Source of the DNA: Prauserella muralis
GTDB lineage: Bacteria > Actinomycetota > Actinomycetes > Mycobacteriales > Pseudonocardiaceae
Length of the DNA stretch: 64,000 bases
Direction: 5' to 3'
Assembly (NCBI RefSeq): GCF_003202285.1
Contig: NZ_MASW01000002.1
Span: 496,001 to 560,000 of the forward strand
The notes under the pieces were generated by a model that saw only the letters and a list, made by a program, of their open reading frames with translations, made no database searches and was not told where the DNA came from. Both the position numbers and the translations under genes were made by a program. This document shows, one piece after another, positions 57,461 to 64,000 of the stretch. The stretch's first letter is position 1; the number at the start of each line of letters is the position of its first letter.

Positions 57461-58746
57461 AGCCCCCAGTAGGCGAATCCCGCCTGTCCCAGCTCACCCG
57501 GGTCGAGCAGGTTGCGGGCGTCGACCACCGTGGCCTGCTCGGCCAGCTGGCCCAGCTGCGCCCAGTTCAGGTCGCGAAACTGTGGCCAGTCGGTGAGCAC
57601 GACGATCCCGGCGGCGTCCTTCGCGACCAGCAGCGGGTCGTCCACGAGATGCACGTGCTCCAGCCGGAGGTCGGCCTGGGCGCCGGGATCGTAGGCCGTC
57701 AGCTGCGCACCCTCGGCGGCCAGCCGTTCGGCCACCGCGAGCGCGGGCGACTCGCGCACATCGTCGGTGCCCGCCTTGAACGTCACGCCCAGCACGCCGA
57801 GCCGCAGCCCGGCCAGTGACCCTTCGGCCGAGCCCGTCACGGCGTGCCTGACCTTGGCCACCACCCGGTCGCACTGCCGGGCGTTGGCGGCGACGGCGTC
57901 GGCGAGCACGGAGAAGTCGAGCCCGCTCTCGCCCGCGGTGTGCAGCAGCGCGCGCGTGTCCTTCGGCAGGCACGAGCCGCCCCAGCCGGGGCCGGGGGAC
58001 AGAAACGCCGAGCCGATCCGGTTGTCGAGGCCCATCGTGCGCACCACGTCGACCACGTCGGCACCGAGCCGCTCGCACAGCTCGGCCAGCTCGTTGACGT
58101 AGGACGCCTTGACGGCCAGGAACGCGTTGCTGGCGTACTTCGCGAGCTCCGCGCTGGCCGGGGTGGTGTGCAGCAGCGGCGCGTCGAGCCCGGCGTACAG
58201 GCCGGCGACCGCGCGCGCCGCCGTCTCGTCGCGGGCGCCGACGACCACCCGGTCGGGATGCAGGAAGTCGTGCACGGCGTGGCCCTCACGCAGGAACTCC
58301 GGGTTGCTGACAACGGAGACCCCGAGCGTGTCCGCCACCCGGTCGGCGGTGCCCACCGGCACCGTCGACTTGATCACCACCACGCAACCGGGGCGCAGCC
58401 CGCCGCGCAGCTGAGCCAGCGCGTCGTCGAACGCGCCGAGGTCGGGGGCGCCGCGGTCGCCGGTGGGCGTGGGCAGGCAGAGGAACACCAGCGCGGGCTC
58501 GCGCAGCGCCGCCAGGTCGGTGGTGAAGGCGAGGCCGCCGTCGGAGAGTCCCTGCTCCACCAGCTCGGGCAGCCCGGGCTCGGCGATCGGCACCTGCCCG
58601 GCGCGCAGCGCCGTGACCTTGGCGGCGTCGGTGTCGACGCACGTCACCCGGTGACCCAGGTGGGCGAGGCAGGCCGCGGTGGTCAACCCGACGTAGCCGG
58701 CCCCGGCCACCCCGACACCGGCGGGCTCAGCGGTGCGCTCAGACAT
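57448..58746 (-). CDS. ugd: UDP-glucose 6-dehydrogenase
   Basis: A 432-residue NAD-dependent enzyme that makes UDP-glucuronate, a precursor of exopolysaccharide sugars. N-terminal VGVAGAGYVGLTTAACLAHLGHRVTCVD, catalytic C259 in GWGGSCLPKDTRAL, KYASNAFLAVKASYVNELA, and GVTFKAGTDDVRESPAL. ATG at 58746 follows GGAGGGAACCC. It is the last gene of a leftward operon with glycosyltransferase and heptose-type genes. Other nucleotide-sugar 6-dehydrogenases (e.g. GDP-mannose) are possible. Confidence 0.92.
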   Translation of the reverse strand: MSERTAEPAGVGVAGAGYVGLTTAACLAHLGHRVTCVDTDAAKVTALRAGQVPIAEPGLPELVEQGLSDGGLAFTTDLAALREPALVFLCLPTPTGDRGAPDLGAFDDALAQLRGGLRPGCVVVIKSTVPVGTADRVADTLGVSVVSNPEFLREGHAVHDFLHPDRVVVGARDETAARAVAGLYAGLDAPLLHTTPASAELAKYASNAFLAVKASYVNELAELCERLGADVVDVVRTMGLDNRIGSAFLSPGPGWGGSCLPKDTRALLHTAGESGLDFSVLADAVAANARQCDRVVAKVRHAVTGSAEGSLAGLRLGVLGVTFKAGTDDVRESPALAVAERLAAEGAQLTAYDPGAQADLRLEHVHLVDDPLLVAKDAAGIVVLTDWPQFRDLNWAQLGQLAEQATVVDARNLLDPGELGQAGFAYWGLGRR

Positions 58747-59692
58747 GGGTTCCCTCCGGCAGTAGGCGCCGTGCCGCGGAGAGCACGTCGCGCGGCGTGA
58801 GCCGCAGCAGGCCCGGGTCGGGCCGCTCGGCGAACGGATCACCCTCGATGCCCGCCCACAGCGCCACGTGCCGCGGCCGCTCGGGCGGGGGTCCCCACCG
58901 GTGCGGCGGGGTCGGGCCGAACAGCAGCACCGACGGCGTGCCGAACGCCGTCGCCAGATGGCCGACGCCGGTGTCGCCGCACACCACCAGCGCGGCTCCC
59001 GCGACCAGCGCGGACAGCCCGTCCAGGCCGGTGCGTCCCGCCAGCACGGACTCCGGCGGCAGCCCGGCCAGCGCGGCCACCTGCTCGGCCAGCGGCCGTT
59101 CGGCGTCGCTGCCCGTCACGATGACGGGATGCCCGGACAGGGCACGGGCCACCTCCGCGAACCGTTCGGCGGGCCAGCGGCGCGCCGGATAGGCGGCGCC
59201 GGGATGGATCACCACCGCACCCGGTGCCGGGCTGGGCGTGTCCGGCTCGGCAAGGCCGAGGTCGGTGCGGTCGGCCGGGATGCCGTGCCACTCCAGCAGC
59301 GAGCACCACCGGTCCACCTCGTGCGCCCCGGCGGGCCACTCGGGGCCGGGCACGTCCGGGTGGCCGGGATGCCGGTGGGTGATCAGCCCGGCCGGCCTCG
59401 TGGTGAGCAGGTCGGCGATGCTCTCGGGGCCGCTGCCGTGCAGGTTCACCGCCAGCGCGGGCGGCTCGCCACGCCAGTCCAGGGCCCCGAGCCCCGGTGT
59501 CGGCAGCAGCTCGTCCACCGTGGCCGACAGCGAGGCAAGGGGCCGCAGCGCGTCCGGCGCGGCCAGCACCAGCCGGTCGCCGGGACGGGCGCGGCGTAGC
59601 GCGCGCAGCGCGGGCACGGCCGTGAGCAGGTCGCCGAGGCCGAGCGCGCGCAGCACGAGCACGGTGCCGCGCTCCGGCGGGGAGGACGTCAC
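58739..59692 (-). CDS. Glycosyltransferase family 9 (heptosyltransferase-like)
   Basis: A 317-residue GT-B enzyme. Family segments LVLRALGLGDLLTAVPALRALRRARPGDRL, VVIHPGAAYPARRWPAERFAEVARAL, and VVCGDTGVGHLATAFGTPSVLLFGPTPPHRWGPP match ADP-heptose:LPS heptosyltransferases and relatives. GTG at 59692 overlaps the SDR stop (GTGA); the gene overlaps ugd by eight bases. In a bacterium without LPS the acceptor must be another cell-surface glycan. Confidence 0.9.
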   Translation of the reverse strand: MTSSPPERGTVLVLRALGLGDLLTAVPALRALRRARPGDRLVLAAPDALRPLASLSATVDELLPTPGLGALDWRGEPPALAVNLHGSGPESIADLLTTRPAGLITHRHPGHPDVPGPEWPAGAHEVDRWCSLLEWHGIPADRTDLGLAEPDTPSPAPGAVVIHPGAAYPARRWPAERFAEVARALSGHPVIVTGSDAERPLAEQVAALAGLPPESVLAGRTGLDGLSALVAGAALVVCGDTGVGHLATAFGTPSVLLFGPTPPHRWGPPPERPRHVALWAGIEGDPFAERPDPGLLRLTPRDVLSAARRLLPEGTHV

Positions 59693-60363
59693 GGCCACGA
59701 GCCCTCTTCCTCGTGGCAGACCACCAGCTCCCGCACCTGGCAGCCGGGTGGCTGGCGCAGCGCGTGCAGCACGCTGCGCGCCACGTCCTCCGGCTTGTTC
59801 AGCTTCGCTCCCGGCGGCGGCTTGTACTGCTCGTCGCGGCTGTCGAAGAAGTGCGTGTCCATGCCGCCGGGCACGAGCAGGGTGACGCCGATGCGGCCCG
59901 CCGTCTCGGCCGCGAGCGCGCGGGTGAACCCGACGACTCCCGCCTTCGACGCGCAGTACGCCGTCGCATCGCTCACCGAGCGCAGGCCCAGTGTCGACGA
60001 GCACGTCACGACCGTGCCGCCGGAGGCCTCGAGGTAGGGCAGGGAGGCGCGCACCGCGGCCACCGTGCCGAGCAGGTTCACCTGCACGACGCGCTCCCAC
60101 TCCTTGGCGGGCACGGCGCCGAGCTTGCCCGGTGTGTCGATGCCCGCGGCGGTGAACACCGCGTCCAGCCCGCCCGCCCGGTCGGCGAGCGCCCGCACCG
60201 CGTTCTCGGCGGCGGGTGTGTCGGCCAGGTCGGCCAGCTCGTGGTCGACGCCGTCGGCGGGCGCGGCACGGTCGACGACCAGCGGGGTGCCGCCCTCGGC
60301 GCGCACGGCCTCGACCGTGGCCGCACCCAGGCCGGACGCACCTCCTGTGATCAGTACCTTCAC
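59689..60363 (-). CDS. Short-chain dehydrogenase/reductase
   Basis: A 224-residue classical SDR. Cofactor motif VLITGGASGLGAATVEAV, NAG-equivalent in TAAGIDTPG, and catalytic YCASK in SDATAYCASKAGVVGF. GTG at 60363 follows GGAGGAGACG. It sits between the HldE-like and GT9 genes and may modify the activated sugar; it is not an HldD-type epimerase by its short classical layout. Confidence 0.88.
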   Translation of the reverse strand: MKVLITGGASGLGAATVEAVRAEGGTPLVVDRAAPADGVDHELADLADTPAAENAVRALADRAGGLDAVFTAAGIDTPGKLGAVPAKEWERVVQVNLLGTVAAVRASLPYLEASGGTVVTCSSTLGLRSVSDATAYCASKAGVVGFTRALAAETAGRIGVTLLVPGGMDTHFFDSRDEQYKPPPGAKLNKPEDVARSVLHALRQPPGCQVRELVVCHEEEGSWP

Positions 60364-60383
60364 GAAACGTCTCCTCCCTCGGG

Positions 60384-61745
60384 TCAGCGGTGGTGGGTGA
60401 GCAGGTGGGTGGTCGAGTAGCCGGCCACGGTGGGCACCAGGACCACCTCGCCGCCGTGCCGCCGCACGACGCCCGCCTCCGGCAGGTCGGCCTCGGCGTA
60501 GTCGCCGCCCTTGACCCACACGTCGGGGCGCAGCCGGGCCAGCACCTGCTCCGGCGACGGCTCGTCGAACACGACGACGGCGTCCACCGACTCCAGCTCC
60601 AGCAGCAGCCGGGCGCGGTCCTCGGCGGGCACGACCGGGCGGGCGGGACCCTTGAGGCCGCGCACCGACTCGTCCGAGTTGAGGCACACCACGAGCGCGT
60701 CTCCGAGGGAGCGCGCCTGCCGCAGCAGGCTCACGTGGCCGGGGTGCAGCAGGTCGAAGCAGCCGCCGGTGGCCACCAGCCTGCCGCCCTGCCTGCGCAC
60801 GCGGTCGGCAAGCCCGAACGCCGACTCGGGTTCCCCCGCCGGGGTGCCGTCGACCGACAGCGCGGCGGCGCCGCCCGCCGCGACGAACCGGGACGCGGCG
60901 TCCACGGCGGAGCTGACGGCGGCGGTGAGCTCGGAGCCCCCGGCCAGCGCGGCCGTGGCGGCGCTGGCGAACCGGTCGCCCGCACCGCAGGTGTCGGGCC
61001 TGCCGTGCCCGGCCGCGCGGGCAGGCGCCGACACCGGAACGGTCACCGGGGGACCGTCGCCCGGCCCGGCCAGCAGCGCGCCCCGCGGGCCCACGGTCAC
61101 CGCCGTCGCCGTGCACGACCAGGTGCTGCGCAGGGTGTGTGCCGCATCGGCGGCATCGGAGCAGTCGCCGGCGAACGCCAGCGCCTCGCTGTCGTTGGGC
61201 GTGGCCAGCCGGACGCCCGGCACGGGCGCGGGCCCGCGCGGATGCGGGTCCCACACCACCGGCACGCGGGGCGCCAGCTCCGTCAGCAGGTCCCGCAGTC
61301 CGGGATGCGCGGCCACTCCGCGGCCGTAGTCGGAGACCAGGATCGCCCCGGCGGAGCGCAGAGCCCGCACGGCACGCCCGGGAAGCGGCGCCCGCGCGGC
61401 CCTCCCGCCGCCGGTGTCCACCCGGGCCAGCGACTGGCCCGCCGCCCGCAGCCGGGTCTTGCACACGGTCTCGCCGTCCATCGGCAGCCGCACCACCTGC
61501 ACGTCGTGCGCCAGCAGCTCCGCGAGCCGCCTGCCCGCGTCGTCGTCGCCGAGCGCGGTCACCAGCACCACCTCGGGGGCCGTCCTGGTCGCGAGCAGCG
61601 TCGCGGCCAGCCCGGCGCCGCCGGGTCGCTGCCAGCGCCGCTCGACGTCCACCACGGGCACCGGCGCCTCCGGGCACAGCCGCTCGGCGGTGCCCTCGAC
61701 GTCGACGTCCAGCAGCGCGTCACCGACCACCACCAGCGGCGTCAC
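60384..61745 (-). CDS. hldE: Bifunctional heptose 7-phosphate kinase / nucleotidyltransferase (HldE/RfaE-like)
   Basis: A 453-residue two-domain protein. The N-terminal PfkB-type kinase domain (about 1-315) has RPGGAGLAATLLA and the signature RPDTCGAGDRFASAA; the C-terminal nucleotidyltransferase (about 325-453) has GGCFDLLHPGHVSLLRQARSLGDALVVCLNSDESVRGLKGP with the HxGH motif. Together they make a nucleotide-activated heptose. GTG at 61745 overlaps the gmhA-like stop. Nucleotide (ADP or other) cannot be read from sequence. Confidence 0.9.
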   Translation of the reverse strand: MTPLVVVGDALLDVDVEGTAERLCPEAPVPVVDVERRWQRPGGAGLAATLLATRTAPEVVLVTALGDDDAGRRLAELLAHDVQVVRLPMDGETVCKTRLRAAGQSLARVDTGGGRAARAPLPGRAVRALRSAGAILVSDYGRGVAAHPGLRDLLTELAPRVPVVWDPHPRGPAPVPGVRLATPNDSEALAFAGDCSDAADAAHTLRSTWSCTATAVTVGPRGALLAGPGDGPPVTVPVSAPARAAGHGRPDTCGAGDRFASAATAALAGGSELTAAVSSAVDAASRFVAAGGAAALSVDGTPAGEPESAFGLADRVRRQGGRLVATGGCFDLLHPGHVSLLRQARSLGDALVVCLNSDESVRGLKGPARPVVPAEDRARLLLELESVDAVVVFDEPSPEQVLARLRPDVWVKGGDYAEADLPEAGVVRRHGGEVVLVPTVAGYSTTHLLTHHR

Positions 61746-62305
61746 GACGGAACCCCCAGGCGCTCGTCGAGCCGCGCGCACAGGGCGTGCACGACGGCGA
61801 GGTGAACCTCCTGCACGGTCGCGACGCTGTCGGCCTCGACGGCGATCGCGTCGTCGCACAGGGACACCAGCGGGTTGGGGGCGGGCCCGGTCAGCGCCCA
61901 CGTCGTGAGCCCGGCCTCGTGTGCGGTCTTGGCGGCCGCGACGACGTTCTGGCTTCGTCCGCTCGTCGACAGCGCCACCAGCACGTCACCCGGCCTGCCG
62001 TGGGCCCGGACCTGCCGTGCGTACAGCTCGTGCTCGCCGTAGTCGTTGGCGATGGCCGTGCCCGCCGAGGTGTCGGCGTGCAGAGCGATGGCCGACAGCG
62101 GCTGCCGGTCGTGCAGGAACTTGCCCACCAGCTCACCGGTCAGGTGCTGGGCCTCGGCAGCGCTGCCGCCGTTGCCGCACGCGAGCAGCCTGCCCCCGTC
62201 GCCGAGCACGTCGGCCAGCTGCGCGCCCCAGCGCTGGATCGTCGGCGCTGCGGCCTGGACGCGGTCCAGGGCACCGGCCAGCGCGGCGAAGTGCTCTTCG
62301 ATCAC
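61742..62305 (-). CDS. gmhA: SIS-domain phosphoheptose isomerase (GmhA-like)
   Basis: A 187-residue SIS protein that should convert sedoheptulose 7-phosphate to heptose 7-phosphate. Segments LLACGNGGSAAEAQHLTGELVGKFLHDRQPLSAIALHADTSAGTAIANDYGEHELYARQV and VALSTSGRSQNVVAAAKTA, with EVHLAVVHALC near the end, match GmhA. GTG at 62305 follows AGGAGGT. It overlaps the GT9 gene upstream by four bases. Confidence 0.9.
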   Translation of the reverse strand: MIEEHFAALAGALDRVQAAAPTIQRWGAQLADVLGDGGRLLACGNGGSAAEAQHLTGELVGKFLHDRQPLSAIALHADTSAGTAIANDYGEHELYARQVRAHGRPGDVLVALSTSGRSQNVVAAAKTAHEAGLTTWALTGPAPNPLVSLCDDAIAVEADSVATVQEVHLAVVHALCARLDERLGVPS

Positions 62306-63309
62306 GACATACCTCCTGTGAGTCGGTGCACGGCCGAGACGACGCGTGCCGGGTCGATCGCCAGACACGGATGCCCCTCGACCGGGCAGTGCCGGGCCCT
62401 GCTGTCGCGGCACGGCGCGGTCTGGTCACCGAGCAGCACCGTGGGCACCCCGTAGGGCGCCCAGTGGGCGGCCGGCACGACCGGGGCGAACAGCGACACC
62501 ACCGGGGTGCCCACGGCCGCGGCCAGGTGGGCGGGCCCGGTGTTGGGCGCGACGACGGCGCGCGCGTTGGCGAGCACCGACGCCAGCTCTTCGAGACCGG
62601 TGGCGCCGCCCAGGTCCAGCGCGACGTCTCCGGCGACGGTGGCGGTCAGGTCCCGTTCCGCGGGCGCGCCGGTGACCACCACCCGGTGGCCGTTCCCGGC
62701 GAGTGCCCGCACGATCGCGTGGGCCCGCTCCGGCGTCGGCTGGCGGGCCGGAACGGACGCCGCCGGGTGCACCGCGACATAGCCGGGCCCGCCGGTGAGC
62801 GCGTGCGTGTCCGGCAGCGGACCGCGCAGGGCGAGCCTGCCGTCGTCGCCGTCCGGCAGCCGGAACCCGGCGGCCGTGGCCAGCGACAGGGCGCGTTCGG
62901 CCTCGGGCGGGTCGCCGTCGACGCGGTGGCGCAGGTCCAGCAGCGAGCCCGGGTAGTCCTCGCTGATCGCGCCGATCCACGGCACCCCGGCCATGCGCAG
63001 CACGAGCGCGAGCGGCAGCGGGGACTGGTGGAACGAGGTCAGGATCAGCGCCCGGTCGGGGCGCAGGTCGCGGACGCGCTTGGCCAGCTCCAGCACCGCG
63101 TCCTCGGTGAGCTCCGGCGGCTCCGGGTCGATCCACGGCGCGCACCACTCCAGCACCTCGTCGACGCCGGGCAGCAGCTCGGCGGCCGCACGGCCGCGCG
63201 GACCCGCCAGCAGTGCGACCGAGTCGGAGCCTGCCGCCACGGCGCGCACGCACGGCCCGGCGAGCAGCACGTCGCCGACGTTGTCCAGCCTCGCCACGAG
63301 CGTTCTCAC
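62302..63309 (-). CDS. Glycosyltransferase family 9 (second copy, heptosyltransferase-like)
   Basis: A 335-residue GT-B enzyme: TLVARLDNVGDVLLAGPCVRAVAAG at the N-terminus, VAVHPAASVPARQPTPERAHAIVRAL, and VVAPNTGPAHLAAAVGTPVVSLFAPVVPAAHWAPYG. It differs clearly from the GT9 gene at 58739, so the two probably add different residues. A C-terminal cysteine pair (CRDSRARHCPVEGHPC) resembles that in some bacterial heptosyltransferases. GTG at 63309 overlaps the HAD stop. Confidence 0.9.
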   Translation of the reverse strand: MRTLVARLDNVGDVLLAGPCVRAVAAGSDSVALLAGPRGRAAAELLPGVDEVLEWCAPWIDPEPPELTEDAVLELAKRVRDLRPDRALILTSFHQSPLPLALVLRMAGVPWIGAISEDYPGSLLDLRHRVDGDPPEAERALSLATAAGFRLPDGDDGRLALRGPLPDTHALTGGPGYVAVHPAASVPARQPTPERAHAIVRALAGNGHRVVVTGAPAERDLTATVAGDVALDLGGATGLEELASVLANARAVVAPNTGPAHLAAAVGTPVVSLFAPVVPAAHWAPYGVPTVLLGDQTAPCRDSRARHCPVEGHPCLAIDPARVVSAVHRLTGGMS

Positions 63310-64000
63310 AGGACCTCCATGGCCAGGCGCGCGGCAGCGGTGACGTCGGTGGCGACCAGCGCGTCCCGCCGCGCCCTCTCGACCTCGTCGGGCAGGGTGC
63401 GGGCGGTCGGCACCAGCACCCCCGTGGCTCCCGCTGCGGCGGCGGCCTCGACGTCGGCGCCCGTGTCGCCGACGACGACACAGCGGCGCACGTCCACGCC
63501 AAGCACCTCCGCGGCCCGCAGTACCATGCCCGGCCTGGGTTTGCGGCAGGCGCACGCGTCCTCGGGCCCGTGCGGGCACACCTGCCAGGTCTGGAACGGC
63601 CCCAGCAGCTCGTCGACGCGCTCGTTGACCGCCCGCACCGAGTCGGTGGTGAGGTAGCCGCGGGCGACGCCGGACTGGTTGCTCACCACGCCGAGCTGCA
63701 CACCGGCCGAGCGCAGGACGCCCAGCGCGGCGGCGGCGCCCGGCACCGGGCGCACCCCGGCCGGGTCGCCGAGGTAGGGCACGTCCTCGATGAGGGTGTC
63801 ATCGCGGTCGAACAGCACGGCGGCGGCGGGCTCGCGGACCCGCAGCTCGCCCCGCAGCCGGTGCGCGCATGCCACCGGCGGGATGAGCGCGCTGGTCAGG
63901 ACCATCCTGGTGATCTCGCGCGGCGTGCGCGGTCCCGGCGCGATGCGGCGCGTGGCGAACTCCGCGGTCAGCCCGGCCCAGGCGCCACCGGCCAGTGTGG
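63306..64000 (-). CDS. gmhB: Heptose bisphosphate phosphatase domain (GmhB-like), N-terminal part outside window
   Basis: The visible C-terminal part is a HAD-IIIA phosphatase: LFDRDDTLIEDVPYLGDP with the nucleophile aspartates, VVSNQSGVARGYLT, CPHGPEDACACRKPRPGMVLRAAEVLG with zinc-binding cysteines, and VVVGDTGADVEAAAAAG. GmhB-type enzymes remove the 7-phosphate from heptose 1,7-bisphosphate. The frame stays open to the right edge; the upstream stretch (LAGGAWAGLTAEFATRRIAPGPRTPREITRMVLTSALIPPVACAHRLRG) looks like the end of a glycosyltransferase. An ATG at 63905 lacks a ribosome site, so a fused longer protein is more likely. Confidence 0.83.
   Translation of the reverse strand, partial: TLAGGAWAGLTAEFATRRIAPGPRTPREITRMVLTSALIPPVACAHRLRGELRVREPAAAVLFDRDDTLIEDVPYLGDPAGVRPVPGAAAALGVLRSAGVQLGVVSNQSGVARGYLTTDSVRAVNERVDELLGPFQTWQVCPHGPEDACACRKPRPGMVLRAAEVLGVDVRRCVVVGDTGADVEAAAAAGATGVLVPTARTLPDEVERARRDALVATDVTAAARLAMEVL

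Overview
The window is high-GC DNA with strong third-position G/C bias, frequent GTG starts and 4-base ATGA/GTGA overlaps. Gene content (a mycobacterium-like bioB-bsaP-DUF2567 ... nadABC ... hisDCB order, SoxR, MMPL, 13E12/DUF222 HNH protein, F420-type DDN protein) points to an actinobacterium, most likely a Pseudonocardiaceae member (Amycolatopsis/Saccharomonospora-like). The family assignment is inference from gene content and style. No rRNA, tRNA, CRISPR or complete IS element was seen.

Left third (1-16319), cofactor and amino-acid synthesis: biotin genes bioA (cut by the left edge), bioD, bioB and the biotin synthase auxiliary gene bsaP, with a SulP transporter-carbonic anhydrase fusion set between bioA and bioD; then a LON-domain protein and the NAD repressor NrtR, divergent from nadA-nadB-nadC over a shared palindrome; an orphan LuxR-type response regulator, a nitrilase-family amidase, and hisD-hisC-hisB plus a 51-residue membrane protein. 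The his run stops there, at an 89-bp palindromic repeat. The same 89-bp element occurs three times in the window (6526, 16324, 54976), each time between converging genes.

Middle (16428-39833), mixed accessory and housekeeping genes: MMPL exporter with a TetR regulator and four operator repeats at exact 23-bp spacing; KptA RNA 2'-phosphotransferase; SoxR; a LacI regulator next to an SMP-30 lactonase; proline iminopeptidase; threonine dehydratase; DDN-type protein; acyltransferase; lipoamide dehydrogenase; a TRAP transporter (DctPQM) with IclR regulator, acyl-CoA dehydrogenase and class III CoA-transferase, tied together by three matching 16-bp inverted repeats; NmrA-like protein, methyltransferase, a broken formylglycine-generating-enzyme gene, a VOC protein, a DUF222-HNH protein behind a LexA-type SOS box, and a GT39-type membrane glycosyltransferase.

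The most striking region is 39992-54964. A sugar ABC transporter (ATPase, permease, Tat-type lipoprotein), a Gfo/Idh/MocA oxidoreductase and a secreted ThuA-DUF1080 protein are followed, after a 17-bp perfect hairpin, by seven consecutive genes coupled by 4-base overlaps: a myo-inositol-phosphate-synthase-like cyclase, a UbiA prenyltransferase (EboC), a TIM-barrel/EboA fusion, a TatD-like EboB, EboE, EboF and a sugar isomerase, then a Tat-exported isomerase. This is an Ebo-type operon in which an inositol-phosphate synthase homologue stands where other Ebo operons carry the cyclase EboD. It suggests a lipid-linked or exported cyclitol made from imported sugar; the product is unknown.

Right end (55064-64000): a toroid-fold protein, an unknown protein, STAS and CBS proteins, then a leftward polysaccharide operon with UDP-glucose dehydrogenase, two GT9 glycosyltransferases, an SDR, and heptose-type genes (HldE-like, GmhA-like, GmhB-like). 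The last is apparently fused to a further domain that runs off the window.
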